DNA of 64,000 bases from Sphingomonadales bacterium (GTDB lineage: Bacteria; Bacteroidota; Bacteroidia; Flavobacteriales_D; Crocinitomicaceae): the NCBI GenBank assembly GCA_016872115.1, contig VHBC01000010.1:1-64000 (forward strand), in the 5' to 3' direction. Every line of letters starts with the position of its first letter. Position 1 is the first letter of the stretch. Below are positions 36,058 through 45,908 of this stretch, piece after piece. The position numbers and the translations under genes are program-made. The notes under the pieces were generated by a model, which saw only the letters and a list, made by a program, of their open reading frames with translations, was not told where the DNA came from and did not search any database.

Positions 36058-38325
36058 ATGACAGTTTTTGACCTCGACATGATCCAACGCGTTTATGAGC
36101 GCTACCCTGCTCGCATTGCCGCTGCACGCAAGGTGGTGGGCCGTCCACTCACTTTATCAGAAAAAATCCTTTACGCCCATCTTTGGGAAGGTGATGCAAG
36201 TTCGGCCTTTGAACGCGGAAAGTCTTATGTCGATTTTGCTCCAGATCGTGTTGCTATGCAAGATGCAACTGCCCAAATGGCGTTATTGCAGTTTATGCAA
36301 GCCGGTAAAAAGCGTGTGGCTGTGCCATCAACGGTTCATGCTGACCACCTCATTCAAGCCAAAGTTGGTGCCAGCAAAGATCTTCAAGAATCTTTGAATC
36401 AGAACAACGAAGTCTTCAACTTCTTGTCTTCGATTTCCAATAAATACGGTATTGGCTTCTGGAAACCAGGAGCAGGTATTATTCACCAAGTCGTCCTGGA
36501 AAACTATGCTTTTCCTGGCGGGATGATGATCGGTACAGACTCACACACCGTGAATGCAGGTGGTTTGGGAATGGTTGCCATCGGTGTTGGCGGTGCTGAT
36601 GCCGTTGACGTCATGGCCGGAATGGCTTGGGAACTTAAGTTTCCAAAACTAATAGGTGTTAAATTAACCGGCAAACTCAACGGCTGGACCTCCGCCAAAG
36701 ACGTTATTCTTAAAGTTGCCGATATCCTAACTGTAAAAGGTGGAACCGGAGCAATTGTCGAGTACTTCGGCGAGGGTGCGCTTTCATTATCATGTACAGG
36801 CAAAGGAACCATTTGTAACATGGGTGCTGAAATTGGTGCCACAACTTCAACCTTCGGATACGACGATTCTATGCGTCGTTATTTAAATGCAACAGGTCGC
36901 GAAGAAGTAGTTAGGGCTGCTGACGCCATTGCTGAGCACCTCACTGGCGATGCCGAAGTATACGCTGAGCCAGAAAAGTATTTTGATCAACTCATTGAAA
37001 TCAACTTAAGTGAGCTTGAACCACACGTAAACGGACCGTTTACACCAGACCGCGGAACGCCAGTATCCAAAATGCGAGCAGAGGCAAGCGCTAACGGTTG
37101 GCCCATGCAGGTAGAGTGGGGCTTGATCGGTTCCTGTACCAACTCTTCCTATGAAGACCTCGCACGTGCGGCTTCTATTGTGAAGCAAGCCGTCGCTCAA
37201 GGAATCGCGCCAAAAGCCGAGTTCGGAATCAATCCAGGATCAGAACAAGTGCGCTATACTGCGGATCGCGACGGCATTCTTGCCGATTTCGAAAAAATGG
37301 GCACTAAGGTGTTTACAAACGCTTGCGGACCTTGCATAGGTCAGTGGGCACGCGAAGGTGCTGACAAACAAGAGAAAAACACCATCGTACACTCTTTCAA
37401 CCGCAACTTCTCGAAGCGTGCTGACGGCAATCCAAACACACATGCATTTGTAACAAGTCCAGAAATGGTGGCTGCATTGGCTATTGCCGGAGATCTCGGT
37501 TTCAATCCGCTAACCGATACCCTCACCAACGATAAAGGCGAGCAAGTTAAATTGGTTCCACCAGTAGGCGATGAATTGCCAACGCGTGGCTTCGCTGTCG
37601 AAGACAACGGCTATCAAGCTCCTGCTGAAGACGGCAGCCATGTAGAGGTAGCGGTTGCGCCAGACTCACAGCGTCTTCAGTTACTAGAAAACTTTCCTGC
37701 TTGGGATGGCCAAAACATCACCGGTGCACGTTTGTTGATCAAAGCCAAAGGTAAATGTACCACCGATCACATCTCTATGGCGGGCCCGTGGTTGCGCTAC
37801 CGCGGTCACCTCGACAACATTTCCAACAACATGCTCATTGGTGCAGAAAACGCTTTCAACGGTGAGGCCAACAAAGTCAAAAATCAACTCACCGGTGAAT
37901 ATGGCGAAGTTCCTGCGGTGCAACGCGCTTACAAAGCGGCAGGCATCCCTTCGATAGTGGTCGGTGACCACAACTACGGCGAAGGTTCTTCTCGTGAACA
38001 CGCAGCAATGGAGCCACGTCACCTTGGTGTGCGTGCAGTGCTCGTCAAATCTTTTGCGCGTATCCACGAAACCAACCTCAAAAAACAAGGTATGTTGGGT
38101 CTTACGTTTGCAAATGAGACTGACTACGACAAAATCCACGAAGACGACACCTTTGATTTCATGGACCTCCAAGATTTTGCTCCAGAAAAACCATTGACCC
38201 TTCGCATCAACCACAGCAATGGTCAATCTGAGCAAATAACGGTAAACCATACTTACAACGCTTCTCAAATCGAGTGGTTTAAAGCGGGTTCTGCCTTAAA
38301 CCTCATCAAAATGATGGAAGCTTAA
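36058..38325 (+). CDS. Aconitate hydratase
   Basis: A 755-residue TCA-cycle aconitase that isomerises citrate to isocitrate with a 4Fe-4S cluster. Cluster and active-site motifs are [22 protein letters not shown] and ACGPCIGQW; the swivel domain has [22 protein letters not shown]. It resembles the mitochondrial-type enzyme common in Bacteroidota. It stands alone, closed by the terminator at 38374. Confidence 0.96.
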   Translation: MTVFDLDMIQRVYERYPARIAAARKVVGRPLTLSEKILYAHLWEGDASSAFERGKSYVDFAPDRVAMQDATAQMALLQFMQAGKKRVAVPSTVHADHLIQAKVGASKDLQESLNQNNEVFNFLSSISNKYGIGFWKPGAGIIHQVVLENYAFPGGMMIGTDSHTVNAGGLGMVAIGVGGADAVDVMAGMAWELKFPKLIGVKLTGKLNGWTSAKDVILKVADILTVKGGTGAIVEYFGEGALSLSCTGKGTICNMGAEIGATTSTFGYDDSMRRYLNATGREEVVRAADAIAEHLTGDAEVYAEPEKYFDQLIEINLSELEPHVNGPFTPDRGTPVSKMRAEASANGWPMQVEWGLIGSCTNSSYEDLARAASIVKQAVAQGIAPKAEFGINPGSEQVRYTADRDGILADFEKMGTKVFTNACGPCIGQWAREGADKQEKNTIVHSFNRNFSKRADGNPNTHAFVTSPEMVAALAIAGDLGFNPLTDTLTNDKGEQVKLVPPVGDELPTRGFAVEDNGYQAPAEDGSHVEVAVAPDSQRLQLLENFPAWDGQNITGARLLIKAKGKCTTDHISMAGPWLRYRGHLDNISNNMLIGAENAFNGEANKVKNQLTGEYGEVPAVQRAYKAAGIPSIVVGDHNYGEGSSREHAAMEPRHLGVRAVLVKSFARIHETNLKKQGMLGLTFANETDYDKIHEDDTFDFMDLQDFAPEKPLTLRINHSNGQSEQITVNHTYNASQIEWFKAGSALNLIKMMEA

Positions 38326-38373
38326 ATTCTCGATGACCTATCGAATTTAGACCAACCACAAATGAGACCATAA

Positions 38374-38401
38374 AAAAGGCGAGCCATTTGGCTCGCCTTT
38401 T
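38374..38401. terminator. Bidirectional Rho-independent terminator
   Basis: A 12-bp stem (AAAAGGCGAGCC / GGCTCGCCTTTT) with loop ATTT between convergent aconitase and ahcY genes. Confidence 0.9.
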
Positions 38402-38420
38402 GTCGTTTCTACAACCGTTA

Positions 38421-39713
38421 TTAGTAACGGTAATGTTCTGGTTTGAACGGACCTTCTACTTGCACACCGATGTAGTCGGCTTGTTCAGTTGAAAGCGTTT
38501 CGAGCTCTACACCAATTTTAGCTAAGTGTAAACGCGCTACTTTTTCGTCGAGGTGTTTAGGAAGTGTATACACATCGTTTTGGTAGTTGGCGCTGTTGTT
38601 CCAAAGCTCTAGTTGTGCGAGTGTTTGGTTGGTGAAAGAGTTGGACATCACAAAAGAGGGGTGACCCGTAGCGCAACCTAAGTTGACCAAGCGGCCTTCT
38701 GCCAATACGATGATGTCGTTTCCTTTAACGTTATAGAGATCAACCTGTGGTTTAATTTCCATTTTGCTTGAACCATAGTTGGTATTCAACCATGCCATAT
38801 CGATTTCGTTGTCGAAGTGACCAATGTTACAAACAATTGATTTGTCTTTCATGGCTTCAAAATGACGACCAACAACAATACTTTTGTTGCCGGTGGCAGT
38901 GACAATTATATCGGCTAGGTGAATGACTTTGTCGAGTGGTTTCACTTCAAAACCGTCCATAGCGGCTTGCAAAGCGCAAATTGGATCGATTTCAGTGACA
39001 ATGACGCGTGCCCCTGCTCCTTTTAATGAAGCAGCAGAACCTTTACCAACGTCTCCATAGCCACAAACTACTGCAACTTTTCCTGCCATCATGACGTCGG
39101 TTGCGCGGCGTATGGCATCTACTAGCGATTCCTTACAGCCGTATTTATTGTCGAATTTAGACTTGGTTACAGAGTCGTTTACGTTAATTGCCGGCATAAC
39201 TAGCGTGCCGTTTTTCTTACGCTCATATAAACGGTGAACACCGGTGGTGGTTTCTTCAGAAAGGCCTTTGATGTCTTTGGAGAGTTCAGGGAAACGGTCA
39301 AATACCATGTTGGTGAGGTCGCCACCGTCGTCGAGGATCATGTTGAGGGCTTTTCCACCTTCAAAAGCAAAAAGTGTTTGCTCGATGCACCAATCGAATT
39401 CTTCTTCGTTCATGCCTTTCCATGCAAAAACAGGAATGCCAGCTGCTGCAATCGCAGCTGCTGCGTGGTCTTGGGTAGAGAAGATGTTGCAAGAAGACCA
39501 AGTCACTTCTGCGCCAAGATCGACGAGTGTTTCAATGAGTACTGCTGTTTGAATAGTCATGTGTAAGCAGCCAGCAATGCGCGCACCCGCAAGTGGTTTG
39601 GTGTTTCCGTATTCTTCGCGCAGTGCCATTAGACCTGGCATTTCTGCTTCAGCCAATTTGATTTCTTTACGACCCCAGTCAGCGAGGCTAATGTCTTTTA
39701 CTTTATAATTCAT
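38421..39713 (-). CDS. ahcY: Adenosylhomocysteinase
   Basis: A 430-residue NAD-dependent enzyme that splits S-adenosylhomocysteine into adenosine and homocysteine, clearing the product of methyltransferases. It has the NAD loop [10 protein letters not shown], the active-site region [13 protein letters not shown], and the C-terminal LDEKVAR...[12 protein letters not shown]. Slightly shorter than the eukaryotic-length forms. A clean -7 box lies 35 bases upstream. Confidence 0.97.
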   Translation of the reverse strand: MNYKVKDISLADWGRKEIKLAEAEMPGLMALREEYGNTKPLAGARIAGCLHMTIQTAVLIETLVDLGAEVTWSSCNIFSTQDHAAAAIAAAGIPVFAWKGMNEEEFDWCIEQTLFAFEGGKALNMILDDGGDLTNMVFDRFPELSKDIKGLSEETTTGVHRLYERKKNGTLVMPAINVNDSVTKSKFDNKYGCKESLVDAIRRATDVMMAGKVAVVCGYGDVGKGSAASLKGAGARVIVTEIDPICALQAAMDGFEVKPLDKVIHLADIIVTATGNKSIVVGRHFEAMKDKSIVCNIGHFDNEIDMAWLNTNYGSSKMEIKPQVDLYNVKGNDIIVLAEGRLVNLGCATGHPSFVMSNSFTNQTLAQLELWNNSANYQNDVYTLPKHLDEKVARLHLAKIGVELETLSTEQADYIGVQVEGPFKPEHYRY

Positions 39714-39748
39714 GTGTATAATTTGCTTGTTTCGTTTTTTTTGCGTTG

Positions 39749-39756
39749 CAAATGTA
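39749..39756 (-). promoter_or_regulatory. -7 promoter box of ahcY
   Basis: TACATTTG on the minus strand, 35 bases before the ATG. Confidence 0.5.
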
Positions 39757-39777
39757 CGTCCTTTTTTCTTTAATGCA

Positions 39778-40800
39778 CTAGAGTTGAGCGCGAATAAGTT
39801 CGGCCATTCCTGCTACAAAAGCAGGGTGCGTATTGGAACTTGGTACGAGTTGCACTTTTTCTCCGCCGTGTTCTTCAAATATTTCTTGGTATTCGTCGCC
39901 AATTTCAATGAGTGTTTCGAGGCAATCAGCCACAAACGCCGGGCTAAAGACCAATAATTTTTTGGCGCCTTTTTTGCCCCATTCCTCCACAACTTTATCT
40001 GAGAAAGGCGTGAGCCATTTTTTGTCGAGTCTAGACTGAAAACAGACGGTGTATTGGTTTTCTGTTATACCCATTTTCTGGGCAATGAGTCGGGTGGTGG
40101 CGTAGCAAGTAGCTTTGTAGCAAAATTTGTTTTCGTCATTGATTTGGGTCTCGCAGGGTTGATCTTGGCAGAGGTCAGAGCCGTCGTAAACTTTATCTAC
40201 CTGGCGCTCGGGAAGGCCGTGATATGAAAAAAGAATGTGGTCATATTCGGCTAAATTGAACTTTTGGGCGTTGTCAACGATGGAATCAATATAGCCGCTA
40301 TTCTCGTAAAATTGGCTAATGATTTTTATTTCAGGAATGACCCACCATTTGCGAATGATATCCATGGCTTTTTCAATGGCTGAGCCCGAAGAAGCTGACG
40401 CATATTGCGGAAAAAGCGGCAAAATTACAATGCGGTCATAGTTGGCTTTGCGCATGCGTTCCAAAACGACGTCTAAAGACGGATTTTTATAACGCATGGC
40501 GAGTTCTAGCGTAATTTGTTCATCTTGTAATTCAGTTTGCAGCAATTCTTTAAGTTGTCTGCTGTGCGTTAGTAGCGGTGATTCGCCGTTGCTTAAGGTC
40601 CATAGTTCTTTGTAGACTTTTGCGGATTTAGGTGCACGGAATGGAACAATAATGCCATTTACTAAAATTTTGCGAATGAGGTAGGGAATGTCTATAACGC
40701 GCGGATCGTTGAGAAATTCAGATAAGTAACTGCGTACATCGGCAACGCTTGGAGAATCAGGGGTGCCGAGTTGAATGAGGAGGATACCGGTTTTTTTCAT
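39778..40800 (-). CDS. hemH: Ferrochelatase
   Basis: A 340-residue enzyme inserting iron into protoporphyrin IX in the last step of heme b synthesis. It starts [33 protein letters not shown]; the catalytic His lies in [11 protein letters not shown], and the C-terminal [20 protein letters not shown] carries the conserved Glu. Its -7 box is 34 bases upstream. Confidence 0.96.
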   Translation of the reverse strand: MKKTGILLIQLGTPDSPSVADVRSYLSEFLNDPRVIDIPYLIRKILVNGIIVPFRAPKSAKVYKELWTLSNGESPLLTHSRQLKELLQTELQDEQITLELAMRYKNPSLDVVLERMRKANYDRIVILPLFPQYASASSGSAIEKAMDIIRKWWVIPEIKIISQFYENSGYIDSIVDNAQKFNLAEYDHILFSYHGLPERQVDKVYDGSDLCQDQPCETQINDENKFCYKATCYATTRLIAQKMGITENQYTVCFQSRLDKKWLTPFSDKVVEEWGKKGAKKLLVFSPAFVADCLETLIEIGDEYQEIFEEHGGEKVQLVPSSNTHPAFVAGMAELIRAQL

Positions 40801-40834
40801 GATGTTAGTCCAACAACTTGGAAATTTCTTTGTT

Positions 40835-40842
40835 CAAAATTA
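40835..40842 (-). promoter_or_regulatory. -7 promoter box of hemH
   Basis: TAATTTTG on the minus strand, 34 bases before the ATG. Confidence 0.45.
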
Positions 40843-40875
40843 CCTATTTATTCGCTATTGCTTGGGTTGTTGCCG

Positions 40876-40883
40876 TAACTTTG
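40876..40883 (+). promoter_or_regulatory. -7 box upstream of the LuxE-like gene
   Basis: TAACTTTG matches TAnnTTTG and ends four bases before the GTG start at 40888; implies a leaderless mRNA. Confidence 0.45.
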
Positions 40884-40887
40884 TAAG

Positions 40888-41853
40888 GTGAACCCTACGG
40901 AATTCTTAAACAGTATAAATGCTGAAAATTTTGAGCAAGCCGCATTAGCGACCTTTGTGCGTCAGTACGCTACATTGCCAATTTACAAGCAGTATGTCGA
41001 TATTTTAGGCCGGCAAAATCCGAAGCGCCTTGCTGAAATTCCATGTGTCCCTATCGAATTTTTCAAGCTGCATCAGGTAGTTTGTCAAGATTTACCAATT
41101 GTAAAAACATTTCAATCAAGTGGGACAACCCAACAAATACGAAGTAAGCATTACATTACCGATTTGAGTTGGTACGACGCTTCCCTATTACTTGGATTTG
41201 AGCGCGTTTTTGGGAGTCCAAAGGAATACGTTTTTATTGCGCTTTTACCGTCGTATCTTGAAAATGGCGATTCGAGTCTGATTTATATGGTAGATAAACT
41301 CATTCAAAAAAGCAATAACTCGCTTTCTGGCTATTATTTGAGTCAAATGGACGAAGTTTTGTCGGTATATAACCAGGCCCTGGCGCAAGGGAGAAAACCT
41401 TTTGTTTTTGGCGTTTCTCATGCTTTGCTAGATTTAGCACAAAGCGCTGTGCAATTACCAGAAGCACTTGTTTTGGAAACAGGAGGCATGAAAGGTAAGC
41501 GCCCCGAGCTCACCAAAAAAGAATTGCACAATCAACTTTGTGGCGCTTTTGGCCTTCAACATATTTTATCTGAATACGGTATGACCGAACTTTTGTCCCA
41601 AGCCTACAGTAGTTCCGAACAGACATTTGCTTGTCCTCCCTGGATGCAAATTCGCATTCGCGACGCCTATGATCCGTTTACAGAGGTACCGTTTGGTCAA
41701 AAAGGGGGCATTAATGTGCTTGACTTGGCCAATCAAAATAGCTGTGCATTTATCCAGACCGATGATCTCGGTAGACTTTGCCTAGATGGTTTCTCTCTTG
41801 AAGGACGTTTAATGGCTTCGGATGTCAGGGGTTGCAACCAACTCGTCGATTGA
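40888..41853 (+). CDS. LuxE-like acyl-protein synthetase
   Basis: A 321-residue protein of the LuxE / phenylacetate-CoA-ligase-related family, which adenylates an acyl group. Family signs include IPCVPIEFFK, FQSSGTTQQIRSKH and LSEYGMTELLSQAY. The start is GTG at 40888; the next Met is far inside the domain. No LuxC reductase, luciferase or acyl carrier protein is adjacent, so it does not point to bioluminescence; a role in lipid or polysaccharide acylation is inference. TauE-like and M20 genes follow on the same strand. Confidence 0.85.
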   Translation: MNPTEFLNSINAENFEQAALATFVRQYATLPIYKQYVDILGRQNPKRLAEIPCVPIEFFKLHQVVCQDLPIVKTFQSSGTTQQIRSKHYITDLSWYDASLLLGFERVFGSPKEYVFIALLPSYLENGDSSLIYMVDKLIQKSNNSLSGYYLSQMDEVLSVYNQALAQGRKPFVFGVSHALLDLAQSAVQLPEALVLETGGMKGKRPELTKKELHNQLCGAFGLQHILSEYGMTELLSQAYSSSEQTFACPPWMQIRIRDAYDPFTEVPFGQKGGINVLDLANQNSCAFIQTDDLGRLCLDGFSLEGRLMASDVRGCNQLVD

Positions 41854-41879
41854 TTCGAAAACTTGTTACATTTGTTATA

Positions 41880-42272
41880 ATGTCTCTACAAACTATTTTT
41901 TTACTCACGCTCATCGGCTTGGCCGCAGGTGTGCTCAGTGGTCTGGTCGGCGTCGGAGGCGGTGTAGTCATTGTTCCTGCACTCGTCTTTTTACTTGGCC
42001 TGAGCCAACACCAAGCACAAGGCACTTCTTTGTTTATTCTTTCTTTACCAGTGCTGCTATTGGCTGTATTGAATTATTGGAAAACAGGGAATGTCAATTG
42101 GCGCTTTGGTTTAGTCATTGCAAGTACTTTTGTGCTCGGTGCATTTATAGGATCAAAACTCACCTTACGTATGCCCGAAGCATGGGTCAAATTACTATTT
42201 GGTGTTTTTTTAGCGTATGTTTCCATTGAACTAATGCTAGCTGGTTTTAAAGGAATGCAACAACATGACTGA
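41880..42272 (+). CDS. TauE/SafE family membrane protein, half size
   Basis: A 130-residue integral membrane protein with four hydrophobic segments and the family start GLAAGVLSGLVGVGGGVVIVPAL. Full TauE/SafE proteins have two such halves; this one has a single half and may dimerise. The ATG at 41880 is 26 bases after the LuxE-like stop. The family is linked to sulfonate, sulfite or organic anion export, but the substrate here is unknown. It overlaps the next gene by eight bases. Confidence 0.85.
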   Translation: MSLQTIFLLTLIGLAAGVLSGLVGVGGGVVIVPALVFLLGLSQHQAQGTSLFILSLPVLLLAVLNYWKTGNVNWRFGLVIASTFVLGAFIGSKLTLRMPEAWVKLLFGVFLAYVSIELMLAGFKGMQQHD

Positions 42273-43446
42273 TGCTACCAATAATATTGAATTGGCCGAA
42301 CTTTTTTTGAAAGTCAAAACCTGGCGCAGGCATTTGCACATGCATCCCGAACCATCTTTTAAGGAATTTGAGTCCATGGAATTCGTGTGTGAAGTACTAA
42401 CTGAATTTGGTATTTCTTTTCAAAAGGGAGTGGCCAACACCGGTGTAGTTGCGCTCATTCGGGCTGACCATCATGCACCAGACACACCTTGTTTGGCCCT
42501 GCGCGCCGACCTCGACGCTTTGCCCATTACTGAGCAAAACGATGTGCCCTACAAGAGCCAAAATCCGGGCTGGATGCACGCTTGCGGCCACGACGTTCAT
42601 ACCAGTATTTTACTCGGCGCGGCAGTACTACTACAACAAAGGCGTGCCGAACTTAAAAGACCAATTAAACTCATATTTCAGCCCGGAGAAGAACAGAACC
42701 CGGGTGGAGCCAGTTTGCTCATCAAAGCAGGTGTGCTCGAGAATCCTGCTGTGGAAGCGCTCGTTGCCTTACACGTGTATCCAGAACTTCCAGTTGGGCA
42801 AATCGGCATTAAAGAAGGGTTGTATATGGCTTCCAGCGATGAAATCCATGTTGAAATCACCGGGGTTGGTGGCCACGGTGCGCTTCCCGAACGTTTTGTG
42901 AATCCGATAGACGTAGGCGTGGCTTGGATGCAGGCTTGTAAGGAGCAAGTGGCTGAACTTTGCCCAAAAGACGTACCGCAGGTGCTCACTTTTGGTCGTT
43001 TTGAGGCGCTTGGCAGCACAAACGTTGTGAGTAGTACAGCTGCCATAAAAGGTACTTTTCGCACCATGAACGAGACTTGGCGAGCCCAAGTCAAAACAAT
43101 CCTACAAGCCCAAGCGCTCAAAATCGGTGAACAATTTGCCGCCCAAATTCAGCTTCAAATAGGAGAGGGTTATCCTTTTCTCCACAACGATCCGAATCTA
43201 ACGGCTCGAGTTCGGAACATTCTTTCAAAAGCGCTTGGAGAAGACAACATCATTGAACTCGGTTTGCGCATGACGGCAGAAGATTTTGCCTTCTACAGCC
43301 AACATAAACCCGTTTGTTTTTTTCGCTTAGGAACGGGTAATTTGGAGGCGGGTATCACACACGCGGTGCATCATCCTCAATTTGACATCGATGAAGCGGC
43401 CCTAGAAATAGGTGTAAAAAGTATGGTTGCAATTGCTATGTCATGA
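42265..43446 (+). CDS. M20 family amidohydrolase
   Basis: A 393-residue metallohydrolase of the IAA-amino-acid/hippurate hydrolase type. The metal site is visible at MHACGHDVHTSILLGAA, the catalytic Glu pair in FQPGEEQNPGGASLL, and late His in THAVHHPQFDID. It probably cleaves N-acyl amino acids. Overlaps the TauE-like gene by eight bases and the following lipoprotein gene by four, giving a coupled run. Confidence 0.92.
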   Translation: MTDATNNIELAELFLKVKTWRRHLHMHPEPSFKEFESMEFVCEVLTEFGISFQKGVANTGVVALIRADHHAPDTPCLALRADLDALPITEQNDVPYKSQNPGWMHACGHDVHTSILLGAAVLLQQRRAELKRPIKLIFQPGEEQNPGGASLLIKAGVLENPAVEALVALHVYPELPVGQIGIKEGLYMASSDEIHVEITGVGGHGALPERFVNPIDVGVAWMQACKEQVAELCPKDVPQVLTFGRFEALGSTNVVSSTAAIKGTFRTMNETWRAQVKTILQAQALKIGEQFAAQIQLQIGEGYPFLHNDPNLTARVRNILSKALGEDNIIELGLRMTAEDFAFYSQHKPVCFFRLGTGNLEAGITHAVHHPQFDIDEAALEIGVKSMVAIAMS

Positions 43447-43859
43447 ATAAACTATTGCTATTTTCTTTGATTCTGTTACTTTTTTCTTGTGGCAAATACA
43501 AGCAAAACAGCAAAAATCTCAATGGCACATGGCAGGTAGATGTCGTGCGGATAGAAGATGGTGAAGGCTTTTTGTTCTACGATAGTTTGCCCAATGGTAG
43601 TTTTTCATTCGATGGTTCAACAATTGACGGAAAATCAAACTACAGCTATTCCTATTTTGGCCAGTACGACGTTTTGGATTCGGTACTATTTACACAGAAT
43701 TCATGTGAGTTGGATCCAAATGGCGAAGTTTTGAAGATCGCCAGGACAACAGATACCTTGGAGGCGAAAATTATAATGTTGACCAAAAAAGAGCTGACCT
43801 TCGAGTATTACGATTACTTGCAATTTCGCCTGAAGCGTTTTAGCTGCACCCGAAATTAG
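43443..43859 (+). CDS. Lipocalin-like lipoprotein, hypothetical
   Basis: A 138-residue predicted lipoprotein: MNKLLLFSLILLLFSC has a lipobox Cys at residue 16. The mature part begins with NLNGTWQVDVVRIEDGEG, the pattern seen in lipocalin-like domains of Bacteroidota, and is mostly beta. It overlaps the M20 gene by four bases. Function unknown. Confidence 0.72.
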   Translation: MNKLLLFSLILLLFSCGKYKQNSKNLNGTWQVDVVRIEDGEGFLFYDSLPNGSFSFDGSTIDGKSNYSYSYFGQYDVLDSVLFTQNSCELDPNGEVLKIARTTDTLEAKIIMLTKKELTFEYYDYLQFRLKRFSCTRN

Positions 43860-43877
43860 GCATGTGTGCCACGGGTA

Positions 43878-44183
43878 TTACAAAAAACCAAGTTCAAGTT
43901 TGGCTTCTTCACTCATCATGTCTTTATCCCAAGGGGGGTCAAAAACAATATTGACTTTTGCGCTTTGGACGCCTTCTACGCTAGCCACTTTGTCTTCTAC
44001 TTCCTTTGGTAAAGATTCGGCAACCGGGCAATTTGGAGAGGTGAGGGTCATGTCGATAAAGACATGATTGTCCGTTTCAATTTTAACTTCATAAATAAGC
44101 CCAAGTTCAAAAATATCGACAGGAATTTCCGGGTCGTAAATGGTTTTGAGCATCTCGACGATGCGGTCTTCTAGTTCGTTCAT
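43878..44183 (-). CDS. DUF59 / MIP18 family iron-sulfur assembly protein (SufT-like)
   Basis: A 101-residue protein of the DUF59 family with IYDPEIPVDIFELGLIY, TLTSPNCPVAESLP (conserved Cys) and VFDPPWDKDMMSEEAKLELGFL. Such proteins help mature or deliver iron-sulfur clusters. It is the last gene of sufS-sufE-DUF59, overlapping sufE by four bases. Confidence 0.93.
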   Translation of the reverse strand: MNELEDRIVEMLKTIYDPEIPVDIFELGLIYEVKIETDNHVFIDMTLTSPNCPVAESLPKEVEDKVASVEGVQSAKVNIVFDPPWDKDMMSEEAKLELGFL

Positions 44184-44596
44184 TTGGTAAAACTTTGAAG
44201 GGCTTCGTTTTTCATGCGTTTGACCATGCTGAGCAAACCGTTGGCGCGCGTCGGGGAGAGGTGCTCGGCAAGGCCAATTTCTTTGATGAAAAAAAGTTCA
44301 GATTGTAGGATGTCAGCAGGACTTTCATTGTTATAGACTTGAATGAGCAGACCGATAATGCCTTTGGTAATGATGGCGTCGGAGTCGGCACTAAATTGCA
44401 TTTTGCCGTCTTTGACTTCAGTCGCCAACCAGACATTAGACTGACAGCCTTCAATGATGCGTTCTGTGGTTTTAAGTTCAGGCGCAAGCGAAGGGACGCT
44501 TTTCCCTAGTTCAATAATGTATTCGTATTTGTCCATCCAGTCGTCGTAGATAGAAAATTCATCGATGATTTCTTGTTGTTTTTCTTGGATGCTCAT
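44180..44596 (-). CDS. sufE: Cysteine desulfuration protein SufE
   Basis: A 138-residue sulfur acceptor that takes persulfide from SufS. The active Cys is in the loop ERIIEGCQSNVWL (about residue 53). The C-terminal GLLSMVKRMKNEAL is typical. Overlaps both neighbours by four bases (ATGA type), so the operon is tightly coupled. No sufBCD in the window. Confidence 0.94.
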   Translation of the reverse strand: MSIQEKQQEIIDEFSIYDDWMDKYEYIIELGKSVPSLAPELKTTERIIEGCQSNVWLATEVKDGKMQFSADSDAIITKGIIGLLIQVYNNESPADILQSELFFIKEIGLAEHLSPTRANGLLSMVKRMKNEALQSFTK

Positions 44597-45822
44597 GCGC
44601 CTAGAATTTGCATGCTGCGCTCAAGAGCCGCAACAAAAGTGTCGATTTCTTCTTTGGTGTTGTAAAAGGCAAAAGATGCTCTGACGGTACCTGGGATTTG
44701 AAAGAAATCCATGAGTGGCTGTGTGCAATGATGACCGGTGCGCACGGCAATTCCTTGTTTATCGAGAAGTGTGCCAATATCGAACGGATGCATATGATCT
44801 ATGGTAAACGAAACCACACTGGTTTTGTTCTTGGCTTCGCCAATGATGTGCAAACCTTCGAAGGTATCCAAAATACCTTGCGCGTACTGTGTGAGCTCGA
44901 GCTCATGGGCTGCAGCAGCTTTCATGTCGAGGCTTTGCAAAAATGAGATGGCACTTCCAAGGCCAATAGCGCCAGCAATGTGGGGTGTGCCGGCCTCAAA
45001 TTTGAGCGGTAGTGCGTTGTATGTACTGCGTTCAAATGTTACTTTTGAGATCATGTCGCCACCGCCTTGATACGGTGGCATGGTCTCTAAAAGCGCTTCT
45101 TTTCCATATAATATACCGATTCCGGTTGGCCCGAAAACTTTGTGGCCAGAAAAAGTGTAGAAGTCACAATTTAGGTCTTGGACATCTATAGAAAGGTGCT
45201 GGATACTTTGGGCGCCATCTAAGAGTACTTTAGCTCCAGCAGCGTGTGCTTTAGCGATGAGTTCTTTGACCGGATTGATGGTGCCGAGCGTATTAGAAAT
45301 GTGCGTGATGGCTAAAAGCTTTGTGCGTTCATTGAGCATTTGCTCAAAAGCCGCTATGTCGATTTCCCCTTTTTTGGAAATCGGAATGACACGAAGCACA
45401 CAACCTTTGCGCTCACACAACAATTGCCATGGGACGATATTGGAGTGGTGTTCCATGGCGGAAATCAGGATTTCATCGCCTGGCTTAAGGCGCTCTCCGA
45501 ATGAATAAGCAACTAGATTGATGCTATCAGTAGTGCCTTTGGTGAAGATGACTTCTTCGGGCGCTTTGGCCTTGATGTATTGTTGAATCGTGCGCCTAGC
45601 TGCTTCATAAGCAGACGTAGCCTGTTGGCTAAGGTAATGAACGCCGCGATGGATATTGGCATTTTCTAAGGCATAGTATTGAGCCAAAGTATCCAATACA
45701 ATTTGAGGTTTTTGGGAAGTGGCGCCGTTGTCAAAATAGATGAGTGATTTCCCGTAAACTTTTTGACCCAAGGCCGGGAAGAGCTCGCGAATGGCATGTA
45801 CGGAAAAAGGCGTGGAATCCAT
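44593..45822 (-). CDS. sufS: Cysteine desulfurase SufS
   Basis: A 409-residue PLP enzyme that releases sulfur from cysteine for iron-sulfur assembly. The PLP-Lys lies in FSGHKVFGPTGIGILYG and the catalytic Cys in RTGHHCTQPLM. The short Cys loop marks it as group II (SufS/CsdA) rather than IscS. First gene of the operon; -7 box 16 bases upstream. Confidence 0.96.
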   Translation of the reverse strand: MDSTPFSVHAIRELFPALGQKVYGKSLIYFDNGATSQKPQIVLDTLAQYYALENANIHRGVHYLSQQATSAYEAARRTIQQYIKAKAPEEVIFTKGTTDSINLVAYSFGERLKPGDEILISAMEHHSNIVPWQLLCERKGCVLRVIPISKKGEIDIAAFEQMLNERTKLLAITHISNTLGTINPVKELIAKAHAAGAKVLLDGAQSIQHLSIDVQDLNCDFYTFSGHKVFGPTGIGILYGKEALLETMPPYQGGGDMISKVTFERSTYNALPLKFEAGTPHIAGAIGLGSAISFLQSLDMKAAAAHELELTQYAQGILDTFEGLHIIGEAKNKTSVVSFTIDHMHPFDIGTLLDKQGIAVRTGHHCTQPLMDFFQIPGTVRASFAFYNTKEEIDTFVAALERSMQILGA

Positions 45823-45838
45823 CTTTTGTTATTTTCGA

Positions 45839-45846
45839 CAAAATTA
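45839..45846 (-). promoter_or_regulatory. -7 promoter box of the suf operon
   Basis: TAATTTTG on the minus strand, 16 bases before the sufS ATG. Confidence 0.5.
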
Positions 45847-45908
45847 CGGATTTTCCTTATTTTGAATGGTTCTAAAGAAGCAAAAAAATGCCTTTTTTTG
45901 AACTTTCT

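Noticed and set aside
40888-41853. LuxE-like gene as evidence of bioluminescence
   Set aside because: No luxC, luxA, luxB or luxD in the window; LuxE-like enzymes are widespread in non-luminous Bacteroidota.
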